Shown: positions 36,185 through 45,462 of the stretch, in pieces | Position numbering within the stretch: the stretch's first letter is position 1 | Layout of the letters: each line of letters opens with the position of its first letter | Origin: Alnus glutinosa | Lineage: Eukaryota > Streptophyta > Magnoliopsida > Fagales > Betulaceae | Direction of reading: 5' to 3' | DNA length: 64,000 bases | Assembly (NCBI RefSeq): GCF_958979055.1 | Contig: NC_084887.1 | Coordinates: 36,868,620-36,932,619, forward strand | Program-made: the position numbers and the translations under genes | The notes under the pieces: generated by a model | Database searches by the model: none | Seen by the model: the letters and a program-made list of their open reading frames with translations, nothing else | Told to the model about the DNA's origin: nothing

Positions 36185-36617
36185 AGAGAGAGAGAAGAGA
36201 TCAATGGTTTTAAGAATACAGTGTGCGTGAAGGTTTTAATTGGACGGTTGTATTTTGGTTGAGAAAGAAATCGGATGGATGTGGTGAAATAAGGGGGTAT
36301 CACGCGGATCGATGACATGGCATGTGAAAATTTTTTCTAGACGGTTTGGTAAAAACCGTCCATAAAATTTCAGACGGTTTTAACTAAACCGTCTGGAAAT
36401 AATATTTACAGACGGTTTAAAAAAAAAGGGTCTAAAAATTTAGAGACAGTTTTTATAAAACCGTCTGTAATTTTATAGACGGTTTAATCAAACCGTCCAT
36501 AATAAATTTTTTACAGACGGTTTCGAGAAAACTGTCTTCAAATTTTATTTTTTAGACGGTTTTAGAAACAGTCTAAAAAAAAACCGTCCATAAATACCCT
36601 TTTTTTTTTTTGTAGTG
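35347..36617. mobile_element. Non-autonomous CACTA (En/Spm) element with AAT target duplication
   Basis: The ends read cactacaaaaaaaaaccaaa and tttttttttttgtagtg, with aat on both sides (35344-35346 and 36618-36620). Removing the element restores an array unit (gctctaat + cttataa). Both subterminal regions are packed with direct and inverted copies of gacggttt / aaaccgtc, the kind of array bound by CACTA TnpA-like proteins. The 1271-bp body includes a (GA)n run and no transposase. Exact ends and target duplication suggest insertion after the array had formed. Confidence 0.88.
36134..36182. repeat. (GA)n microsatellite
   Basis: About 24 GA units lie within the CACTA element at 35.3-36.6 kb. 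Confidence 0.9.
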
Positions 36618-36650
36618 AATCTTATAACTAGCCCTACTTTGTGGTTGAAT

Positions 36651-36768
36651 TTTTTTTTTTTTTTTTTCTTTTTTAACATGTCCACATAAGAGGGGGAGGA
36701 GAGATTTGAACTAGTGACCTTCGCTTCATGAGGCGTGGTCCCCAGCCGATTGAGCTACCCCTTAGGAC
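36651..36768 (-). mobile_element. tRNA-derived SINE with 12-bp target duplication
   Basis: Read on the minus strand, it begins with a tRNA-like head: A-box-like tagctcaatcggctgggg and B-box-like ggtcactagttcaaatc. It ends in an A-rich tail that appears as a T-run at 36651-36671 on the plus strand. It is flanked by perfect 12-bp copies of ttgtggttgaat (36639-36650 and 36769-36780), which are themselves part of the 88-bp unit. Length 118 bp. It is not a functional tRNA gene: only the head is tRNA-like. Confidence 0.88.
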
Positions 36769-37529
36769 TTGTGGTTGAATATTTGGTTTAAGTGGGTGGC
36801 ACTTTATTTAATATTTTGGATTCATAATATGCTATTATTTTATAAATAACTCTCTTCGTGTCTGAGTAGCTAGTTTAAGTGGGTGGCTCTCTATTTAATA
36901 TTTTGGGCTCATAATTTGCTTTAATATTATAAATAGCCATATTTGTCGCTGAGTAGCTGGTTTAAGCAAGCGGTTTTCCATTTAATATTTTTTGTTTATA
37001 TTCAGTTCTACTCTTATAAATAGCCCTACTTTATGGCTGATCGAGTAGTTGGTTTAAGTGGGTGGCTCTCCATTTAATATTTTGATTAATTTCATAATCT
37101 TCTCTTATATTGTGACTGGGTAGTTGGTTTAAGTGGGCAGTTATCCATTTAATATTTTTGGTTCGTATTCTGCTCTAATTGTATAAATGACCCTACTCTG
37201 TGGCTTAGTTGGTTTAAGTGGGCGGTTATCCATTTAATAATTTTGGTTCATAATCTACATTCATCTTATAAATAGTCATAGCCTACTTTGTGGCTGAGTA
37301 GCTTGTTTAATTTGAAGATTGCATTTAATATTTTGAGTTTGTAATCTGCTCTTATCTTATAAATCGCCATACTTTGTGGATGAGTAGCTAGTTTAAGTGG
37401 GCAACTCTCCATTTAATATTTTAACATCACATATATAGTTAGATGAAATTATATAAAATCTTAATCGTAAAATGTATAAGGAGGCAACAACATTTAGGTG
37501 GGATATTTATTTTTAGCATACCATATATG

Positions 37530-37824
37530 GGTGCGTTTGAGATTGCGATTTCGTAGATAATAAGTGCGATTTTAAACTAAATCGTAGAACATAACTCGTA
37601 TGTTTGGAACTGCGTTTTTAAAAATTGTGATTTGAAATCATAGAAAATCAGCTTTTTTAAGTCGCAGGTAAGATGATACTTTTTTGAAAACGCATAATTT
37701 TAAAGACTAAATTGGGATTTTTTCAAATGTTTAATTGCATTTTTAAAAATCATATTTTTCAATCGCACATTTTAAAATCATTATTTTAAATCGCACTTTT
37801 TAGAATCGCAAATCTAAACGGACC
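37530..37824. mobile_element. hAT-like MITE
   Basis: The ends ggtgcgtttgagattgcgat and aatcgcaaatctaaacggac are imperfect inverted repeats of about 22 bp. Internal copies of aatcgca / tgcgattt recur several times. 295 bp, non-coding. The target duplication is not clear. Confidence 0.6.
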
Positions 37825-37839
37825 TACGTTTCCTTCTTT

Positions 37840-38215
37840 TGTTTTTTCCTCTACGGCACGGCACCGTTGAATATTGACATGTCTTCTAACTCATGCTTGT
37901 TTTTCCTGCCAAATTATTGACCGAAGCAGCTTCCTCTTGTACTTCCACGAGTCAGAATCAGCACTGAAAATCCCATCTCTCCGGCCAGTTGAAAAAGCTT
38001 CTGCATGCTCAAGATGTACGGTTGATGTTCGTGGGATCGCCGGTGATCATGACTAAATTCAACTTAGTGAAGCAAGGTGCCCTTAAACTCGAAAGTGCTC
38101 CAATAATGTTTTAGAAGCCGGCCGGTTGCATACTCGTGGAAATGCATGCTGTCATGCTGTGCGTTAAGAAGAAGCCCCAGGAAGCATTCCCCCCGACAGG
38201 CCAGGTTATGATAAA
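37840..38215 (-). pseudogene. CYP96A: CYP96A relic, fragment E
   Basis: Minus-strand sequence at 37915-38215 aligns with the N-terminal third of copies A-D: the stretch encoding DSDSW, the FEFKGPW region, and the part down to the INWPV region. It is full of indels and most of the gene is missing. Just to its left, 37840-37885 resembles the promoter-side sequence found after copy B (cctctgtcgcacggttgaat near 40960). The relic therefore probably results from a deletion that fused one copy's upstream region to the inside of another. Confidence 0.75.
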
Positions 38216-39245
38216 AGATACAGTTATCAATTGAAAGTGATAAAAATGATTTAATAAGAGTGTAAGAACAGTTTTCAGTTTGGTGATGTGTGGACCTTTG
38301 ATTCGTCGTGTTTTTTATAATCTGCAAGGAAAGAACAAACAAAACGTCAGAGGGAGGGTCTCCCGACGTCCCATCTTCGATGCCTAAGTCAGTGGACAAT
38401 TTTAGAGAGTATATTTTCACTATTCAGAGTCCATTTTGTGCTTTGGATAGCAGCCAATTTATAGGCACATAGTTATCAACCGCATTGTTTCACCTTCATG
38501 TCATGGACCCTTAGTGGGATGAGATAGAGGTTGAGCGGGAGAGTGAGACACTTACTCTTCATAGGATATTTGAATCATGTATCTTATCCTATGTGTTTCA
38601 AATATAGCCTTCAATGTGTTATAGGATTCTGTTAAATCTTAGTTACTGAGCGGGTCAAGTTGGGCCAACAAGATCAACTGGGTCCTGGTTCGAATATTGG
38701 CTCATTTGCCTAGGGGATGATAATTTCCCCAATAAAAAAGCAAGATATATAAATAGACTACATTATTTTTTCAAAACGCATGTATCACTTACATAATTTT
38801 ATTAATTAGCAATACTTGTTACAATTACTTCAGCCAAAAGAAATTTTTCAAATTTACAATTGATAAAATCCTACTTAAAATTAATTGACAATGTCACGGA
38901 AAAGATTATCACCGAGGGATTAAAAAAAATTGAACATAAAAGTTTAATTAATATAAAAATTAAAATTAAAATTATTTAATTAATATTTAAATATAATAAA
39001 AATGCCCCCACTTAAATTTATTGCGTTATGCTTCAAAATTTATTGACGTTGACAAATTTGTACATATCCTAAAAATTTGGATCTCGAGAAACCTCTAAGC
39101 CACAAAAGAAAAATTCAATTTCATGAGCAATAATGTCCACGCATTTATTTCTCCCATCAATTATTTTTCCCATGGGGTCCAGGGATTGGATAACAGACAA
39201 AGCTAGCTGAGATCTTCCTCATAAATTAAACAGTACTCTTCTTCA
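38216..39245. other. Spacer downstream of CYP96A copy B
   Basis: No gene seen. AT-rich from 38750. The last 100 bases before the copy B stop codon should be its 3' UTR and resemble sequence downstream of copies A and C. Confidence 0.45.
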
Positions 39246-40766
39246 TCAAAGATCTCTTCTGGTGACCCTAACCTTCAAACCATGTTTCATATGGAGTATA
39301 ATGGAGATGCTCGGCAAAACGGGATGACCTTCAACTACTTGAACACGATAATTCCAAATGATAGAGCTTGCAACTATTTTCATTTGAATGAAACTCATGT
39401 CCTTACCCAAACAAGTCCTTGGACCTGCATTAAATGCTATGAACTTGTAAGATGGTACATGCACGATTCTTCCTTGCTCCGATATCCATCTCTCTGGCTT
39501 GAACTCCAAGCAATCTCCGCCCCATATACCTTCCATCCTTCCCATTGTGTATGCAGAGTACAACAGTCTCGTACTTGGGCTAATACGGTGGCCGCTGGGA
39601 AGAATGTCGGATTGAACTGCGTACTTGTGTTCGAAAGGTACAGATGGGAAAAGCCGTAACGACTCACATATGGCTCCGTGGAGATAAACAAGCTTGTTTA
39701 GCTCGTCTATACCCCACTTGATCTCGTTGTTAACGAGCAAATGGTCTCTGATCTCTTCCACAATCTTAGCTTCCACTGATGGGTGCGTGGCAACAAGCCA
39801 TAGCAACCAGGTGAGGCCTGCGCTTACGGTATCCCTACCTGCCAGCATGAGATTGAATGCCGCGTCCCTTAAGAACTTGTTGGAAAATTTTGTGAAACCG
39901 ACCGTTTCTGCTCCTCCATCTTGCTCTATATAAGCTGTGAGTAAGTCGAAGTTTGCTTCCTTTGATTTCTGGGTCGTGTCTTTGCTTAGTTCTTCACGCT
40001 TGGATGAGATGCAGTTGTACACAAATTGATCGAGAACTTTCCAGGCCTTGCTTAGCTTCTTCTCTTCTCCGAGTTGAAGCCATCTCTGCAACTTCCAGAT
40101 GCTTTCTGGGACTATGTGTCGGGAAAAGACGCTCTCCTCTATTTGATCAAACGCCTTTTCATACGCAACGTTCGGGAATTCAATTGAGAGGCAGTTTGTA
40201 TCAAAACCCAAAACCATCAAGCAAATGTTATCAAAAGTGAACCGCTGAAAAACATCTTGTAAATTCACCTCGATTCCAAGACTAGAGACGCGATCGAGAA
40301 CAGGAACGAGGCCCTTTTCCACCTTGTCCTGCACAACTTGCTTCAAGAACAACTCGAACTGGCTGTTTTTTATCAACGAATGAATCAGCTTCCTCTGGTG
40401 CTTCCACGAGTCGGAATCAGAATTGAAAATCCCATCTCCCAGAGGTTCGAAAATCTCCCGAAACTCGGGCCCTTTAGTGTAGTTCGAAAAGTTTCTGCTC
40501 ATAATTTGGTGGATGTTCATGGGATCACTGGTGATCACAAAGTTCATGTTAGTGAACCAAGGGCCCTTAAACTCGAAAGTTCCCCCGTAATGTTTGAGAG
40601 CATGGGTTACGAACTCGTGGACATTCGACGCATTTCGAAGAAGCGCCGGAAGCATTCCGACGACCGGCCAGTTTATGATGGGAGAGTCTCTGTTCCATCT
40701 CCAATGCCAAAGAAAAAGGAAGCAAAAAAAGGCTACAAGTATCTCTGCGTACCCAAGTATGGCCAT
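39246..40766 (-). CDS. CYP96A: CYP96A cytochrome P450, copy B (intact)
   Basis: Single-exon 506-residue P450. The N-terminal membrane anchor (residues 1-20, AEILVAFFCFLFLW) is followed by a short Pro-containing hinge. Other landmarks: I-helix AGRDT (309-313), ESLR of the K-helix (368-371), PERW (424-427) and haem loop FNAGPRTCLG with Cys452 as the iron ligand. The overall sequence matches the CYP96A family of ER-bound CYP86-clan enzymes. The best-known member, Arabidopsis CYP96A15/MAH1, turns wax alkanes into secondary alcohols and ketones. Alkane or fatty-acyl oxidation is inferred from this. The substrate of this copy is unknown. Same orientation as copies A, C and E. Confidence 0.93.
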   Translation of the reverse strand: MAILGYAEILVAFFCFLFLWHWRWNRDSPIINWPVVGMLPALLRNASNVHEFVTHALKHYGGTFEFKGPWFTNMNFVITSDPMNIHQIMSRNFSNYTKGPEFREIFEPLGDGIFNSDSDSWKHQRKLIHSLIKNSQFELFLKQVVQDKVEKGLVPVLDRVSSLGIEVNLQDVFQRFTFDNICLMVLGFDTNCLSIEFPNVAYEKAFDQIEESVFSRHIVPESIWKLQRWLQLGEEKKLSKAWKVLDQFVYNCISSKREELSKDTTQKSKEANFDLLTAYIEQDGGAETVGFTKFSNKFLRDAAFNLMLAGRDTVSAGLTWLLWLVATHPSVEAKIVEEIRDHLLVNNEIKWGIDELNKLVYLHGAICESLRLFPSVPFEHKYAVQSDILPSGHRISPSTRLLYSAYTMGRMEGIWGGDCLEFKPERWISEQGRIVHVPSYKFIAFNAGPRTCLGKDMSFIQMKIVASSIIWNYRVQVVEGHPVLPSISIILHMKHGLKVRVTRRDL

Positions 40767-42436
40767 CGGAGCTGTTTGAAGCTTTGTGTTTTTGGAGCCT
40801 AGCTATCTGCTTGGAGCAAGTTGGGTTCTAGTACTTCTATATCTTTGGAGCAAGTGGGTTCTATATCTCTCGCAATCTCCATCTCTCGATGTCAAGAGGT
40901 TTAATTTACGAGACACCAACATTTAGTTGGGAGGTTAGCGATATCTTTTGTTTTTTCCTCTGTCGCACGGTTGAATGACATGTCTATGATTGTCTTACTC
41001 TTGCATGTTTATTAACACCAAATATCATTCTATTTTGTCCTATTTTTCTAATTTTTACATGCATATAGCTAGTCTAAAGGAGGTGAAGAAAGAAAAATCA
41101 TCACTAAAAGTTTACGAGGAATGACATGTAAAAAACACTATAGTTAGTGTTTAGAAATTAATTTATCCTATTTTAATTTCAAGATTTGTGAGATACGAAA
41201 AAGAATAAAGTAGAAGAAAGATAAAGAAACAATCATATATAAAAGAACACAAAATTTACGTTGTCACAAGCGATCACATTTATTTATTTACTTTTCTGTT
41301 CTTTTATTATTTTATTACTGATACTACGTACTTTATGCAAACCGTTTCCTTGGAATTGCGAGCGCACCCCTTAATTCCAAGGAATTGCTGGGACCTCAAG
41401 GCCTTTGTTTTTTGCTTAGTCATCCGCTTGGGATTAGGATCCTCTCAAGGCATTTTTTTGCTTGATTGTGGGAGACTATTTATAAGACCCATTTAACCAA
41501 ATAAAAAAGTTGAGTAGTGGGTTTCATAGGTTATTTCTTACAATTACCTGCTCAACTTCTGTCAAATTACCTGCTCAACTTCTGTCAAATTCAGACAAAT
41601 AATTTGATAAAATCCTAATTCTATGGGTTTATGTATATATGTTTCCAGAGGTTGAGGTGATGATAATAACACTTAGTAAGGGGTATCAGCAGGAGTCAGG
41701 CACCTCCCTCTTTCGATTTCAGTGTAAGACTCAAATCACAAGAGATTGTGAGGGCATTTAAATAGGGACAAATGCAAAAAAGTAATGGGTATATATGCTC
41801 TCAATAGTCAATAATGCAGAGGGAAACATTGCTGAAGCTGTGACAAAGCGTATCCAAACCTCTGATGCCTCCAATATTGGTGAGGCCCGTGAAGCACCTG
41901 CTGCATATATCTTGCAACATCTTGTGGGTGTAATTCCGTGATTATTGAAGGTGATCGATGCTCAAACTATCTTTCTTAATTGCCATTAAAAGCCCTAACT
42001 TATTTACGGATTGGAATTTTTCCAGCATTATTGACGATTTGCATTTTCTTTTAATTTCTCTTTAAAGCTAAAAAGTTTTGAAAGTTTCTTGTTTGTTGTT
42101 TGTGCTAACTTTAAAGTACATTTGTTAGTTAAATGGGCAACTTCTTACCTTATGTTCAAAAGTTTTCTTACTTATTTAACATGATATAGTAATCAAATTA
42201 AAGTCCTCGTGAATTTGAATATTGTCGGTCATTTATCCATTCAACAAAATATTTCAAGTATTACATTTTACATATTAAATTGAAGTTTTATCCTATACAT
42301 AAATATATTAAATAATTAAATTTATATCTCATTGTACTTTCTCATGTATAAGATGACATGACATGACATTAATTACGTTCATATTATAGATATATATATA
42401 TTATAATGGTGATGGGCCTCATATCCTTTTCAATCA
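40767..42436. other. Upstream region of copy B
   Basis: No gene. It includes the presumed promoter (40767-41150) with a block near 41080 (atcactaaaagtttac) also found upstream of copy C near 46070. A short internal direct repeat (acctgctcaacttctgtcaa) lies at about 41548-41590. Confidence 0.5.
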
Positions 42437-42530
42437 TAAACAGTACTATGAGCCAACTGCATTGTCCTTAAAGAAGAGGTTGAAAATGTTGAAGATTCTC
42501 TATTGGCCCACACATCAGATCGATATCTCT
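42437..42530. repeat. Duplicated non-coding block, copy 1
   Basis: This block (gagccaactgcattg... gttgaaaatgttgaagattc) is repeated at 46195-46290 with only a few changes. Both lie on the upstream side of a CYP96A gene (B and C). They mark the extent of the segmental duplication beyond the coding region. Confidence 0.75.
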
Positions 42531-42802
42531 TTCACACTTGTGGTGTCCATCAAGTTCTTCTCTGATATTTATCTAGAGTACATGTGTGGAAGATTTGAGA
42601 ATTATATATATTTTTTTTCATGAATATTATGAAATTAATATTCAATTATTATAATGACTCTAGTTTGTCATTATTGATGAGATCTGTATTTTAACACGCC
42701 CCTACAAATTTGACGGTAAAGATCGAGTGATAAACCGACTAGAAACACAAGAGGTTGATATTTAACACATATGCTATTTGATATTTGCTGGATCGAGGGA
42801 CG

Positions 42803-42969
42803 TGTATCTGGCTCCGCGGAAAGGAACGAAGTGGGATATAGATGAGCAACCAAGTATCTGGAGGTGGTCTAATTGAAAAAGAATATCTGCAACTCTCTCA
42901 GATATATCCAGATTTCCATATATTCCGATCCCCGTATACTTGCATCCGGTTCAACTGGAATATTTTGAT
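42803..42969. pseudogene. Patchwork of CYP96A and PPR gene fragments
   Basis: 42829-42850 is identical in coding sense to the CYP96A stretch encoding KWDIDEQ (best match: copy C). 42803-42825 resembles a neighbouring CYP96A stretch (ggctccg.gga) in the opposite orientation. 42862-42969 is nearly identical to part of the PPR gene at 48393-48520, including ggtggtctaattgaaaaaga, but lacks about 16 internal bases. The pieces abut directly. A 115-codon frame that runs through them (42842-43189) is probably chance. Confidence 0.75.
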
Positions 42970-43570
42970 AACTTACAAATATAACCCAACAAATATATGG
43001 AAAATTTACTTGCCTGTCAACAAATTGGACGAACCACATCGCTTGCCTGATGGTATTTTCACATGTAGCGATTGCCTTAAAAATGGAATGCCAATATATA
43101 CGAAATACAAAAGAAAGTGTACGTTTGACTTAGAATGCCAATATCTACGAAATATTAAAACAGTTATCTTGTTGTTTGCAAAAAACTGACTTGAACGTTT
43201 GAGTAAAGCTTCGACGTTTCACTAACAGCAACGCAGAGTAGCTACACATGGGAGGAGGAGAAAATGCCACATGTCATGATTTAATTTAGACAATCCTCTT
43301 ATTGATTTTCATATTTTATATAAGGGAAATGTTCAAATTACAACAAGTACATAACACCAAGACACATTGAGGTGGAGCCACACATATGATTACAAATAGT
43401 TGAATAGAACTTGAACTAGGAAAAGAAAAAAGACTCGGACTCTTAACTCTAAATAATAGATAAGACTTCTATCTAGATAGATATATAGATAAAGTCTAAT
43501 CTAATTTAGAGATAACTTTGGTACGCACAGATTAGGTAGCTGCCATCTTTATCTTAAGCAGTCTTCTTCA
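42970..43570. other. Spacer downstream of copy C
   Basis: No recognised gene. 43010-43180 is less AT-rich and may hold another unrecognised gene fragment. The 3' UTR of copy C should lie near 43400-43570. Confidence 0.4.
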
Positions 43571-45101
43571 TCAAAGATCTCTTTTGGTGACCCTAACCTT
43601 CAAACCATGTCTCATATGAAGTACGACAGAGATCTTCGGCAACACAGGATGACCTTCAACCACTTGAACACGATAATTCCAAATGATGGAGCTTGCAACT
43701 ATTTTCATTTGAATGAAACTCATGTCCTTACCCAAACAAGTCCTGGGGCCTGCATTAAATGCTATGAACTTGTAAGATGGGACATGCACAATCCTTCCTT
43801 GCTCTGAAATCCATCTCTCTGGCTTGAACTCTAAGCAATCTTCGCCCCATATGCTTTCCATCCTTCCCATTGAGTACGGAGAGTACAACATTGTCATACT
43901 TGGACCAATACGGTGGCCGCTTGGGAGAATGTCAGAGTCAACTGCTTGCAAATGCACGTAAGGTAAAGTTGGAAAAAGCCTTAAGGATTCACATATGGCT
44001 CCGTGGAGATAAACAAGCTTACTTAGTTGCTCATCTATATCCCACTTGATCTCGTTGTTAACCACCAAATGCTCTCTCATCTCTTCTATAATCTTAGCTT
44101 CCACCAATGGGTGTGTTGCAACAAGCCATATAAACCAGGTAAGGCCTGAACTTATGGTGTCTCTGCCTGCCGATATGAGAGAAAATGCCATGTCCCTCAG
44201 AAACTTGTTGGATTTTGTAAAACCATCCATTTCTCCTCCTTCATCTTCTTCTATACAAGCTGTCAGCAAGTCGAACTTAGCTTCCTCCACTTTCTGGGCC
44301 CCGCTCCCGCTCCTGCTCTGTTCTTCACGCTTGGATGAGATGCATTGGTACACGTACGAATTGATCAAATATTTTACAAGCATTGCTCATCTTCTTTTCT
44401 TCTTCCATTTGAAGCCATCGCTGCAACTTCCAGCAACTTTCTGGCACAACGTATCGGTAAAAGATACTTTGTTCCATTTGATCGAACGCTTTTGCATGTG
44501 CAACTTCGGGAAATTCAATGGAGTGGCAATTTGGATCGAAACCTAAAACCATGAAGCAAACATTATCGAAGGTGTAGCGCTGAAAAACATCTTGTAAATC
44601 CACCTCAATTCCCATACTTGAGACGTGATCAAGAATCGGAATGAGGCCGCTTTCCACCTTTCCCCGAGAGACTTTCTCCAAGAACATCTCGAACTTTTGG
44701 TTCTTTATCATTGACTGAATCAGCTTCCTCTGATATCTCCACGAGTCAGAATCAGAATTGAAAATCCCATCTCCGACAGGTTCAAAAATCTCCCGGAACT
44801 TTGGCCCTTTTTCATAGTTGGAAAAGTTTCTGCTCGTAATGTGATGGATGTTGGTGGGATCACTGATGAGCACATATTCCATGTTAGTGAACCAAGGGCC
44901 CTTAAACTCGAAGGTCCCCCCATAGTGTTTTAAAACTCGAGTTGCAAACTCGTGGACATGCGGTGCATTTTGAAGAATCCCCGGAAGCATTCCGAAAACA
45001 GGCCAGTTTATGATGGGTGAGTGTTTGTTCCATCTCCAATGGCAAAGGAAAAGGAAGCACAGAAATGCTGCAAGTATCTCTGCGTACCAAAGCATGGCCA
45101 T
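43571..45101 (-). pseudogene. CYP96A: CYP96A cytochrome P450, copy C (single frameshift)
   Basis: Full-length and alignable with B and D from MAMLWYAE (45101) to KVRVTKRDL-stop (43571), with intact I-helix AGRDT, ESLR, PERW and FNAGPRTCLG. One 4-bp insertion (acg-tacg, near 44354) shifts the frame after KIFDQFV, about residue 250, so a normal protein would stop shortly after and lack the haem domain. No other disabling change was seen, so loss is recent, or the insertion is an allele or an assembly error. An in-frame ATG at 45152 would add 17 residues, but the start at 45101 matches the other copies. Confidence 0.85.
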
Positions 45102-45227
45102 TGGATCTATATGAAGCTTTGTGGTTTTGTGATTAAGGTTCCAAAGGTGCATGGCTTTTGTAGGCGCGCATGCACGTTTTTCTTAGAGCATGATGGATGA
45201 TGGTTGATGATGCAGGCTAGGAGAATC

Positions 45228-45462
45228 AAATATAAAATTTTTTGAGATTATTTTCAAAATAAAATCGATCAGCACAAAAATGTACAGGATTATAAAAAAT
45301 ATTTGAAGATTATTTTTAAAATAATATATTGTCTAAATTTGTAGACCAAATAAAATATATTATTCTAAATATAATCTTCAAATATTCTGTATAATTCTTT
45401 TTATTCTTATATATACGTTCGTACGATCTTATTCCAAAAATAATTTTGAAATCTTTTGCCTA
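45228..45462. mobile_element. Foldback MITE just upstream of copy C
   Basis: The left arm (tttttgagattattttcaaa ... ggattataaaaaatatttga) pairs with the right arm (atcttcaaatattctgtata ... aaaaataattttgaaatctt) over about 100 bp. It lies about 125 bp before the copy C start codon, so it is within the likely promoter. Non-coding and AT-rich. Confidence 0.6.

Larger units (their letters stand above)
33948..37440 (+). repeat. 88-bp tandem repeat, main array with insertions
   Basis: About 18-20 units of roughly 88 bp occur in the same orientation as the units at 28.1 kb. Most contain ttggttcat, cttataaatagcc, tttgtggctgagtag and ggtttaagtgggcgg. Units are 75-90 percent alike by eye. The array is split by a LINE tail (34525-34949), a CACTA element (35347-36617) and a SINE (36651-36768). 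Each unit carries a match to the plant TATA box (TATAAATA). No protein frame is conserved across units. Confidence 0.8.

Noticed and set aside
35586-36318. Frames of 111 and 130 codons on the minus strand
   Set aside because: They lie within the non-autonomous CACTA element and include the (GA)n run read as Leu-Ser repeats. No transposase motif.
36680-36768. Possible tRNA gene on the minus strand
   Set aside because: Only the A- and B-box head is tRNA-like. The A-rich tail and 12-bp target duplication identify a SINE.
42842-43189. 115-codon frame as a novel gene
   Set aside because: It runs out of frame through CYP96A and PPR fragments and into AT-rich DNA; no domain or splice context.
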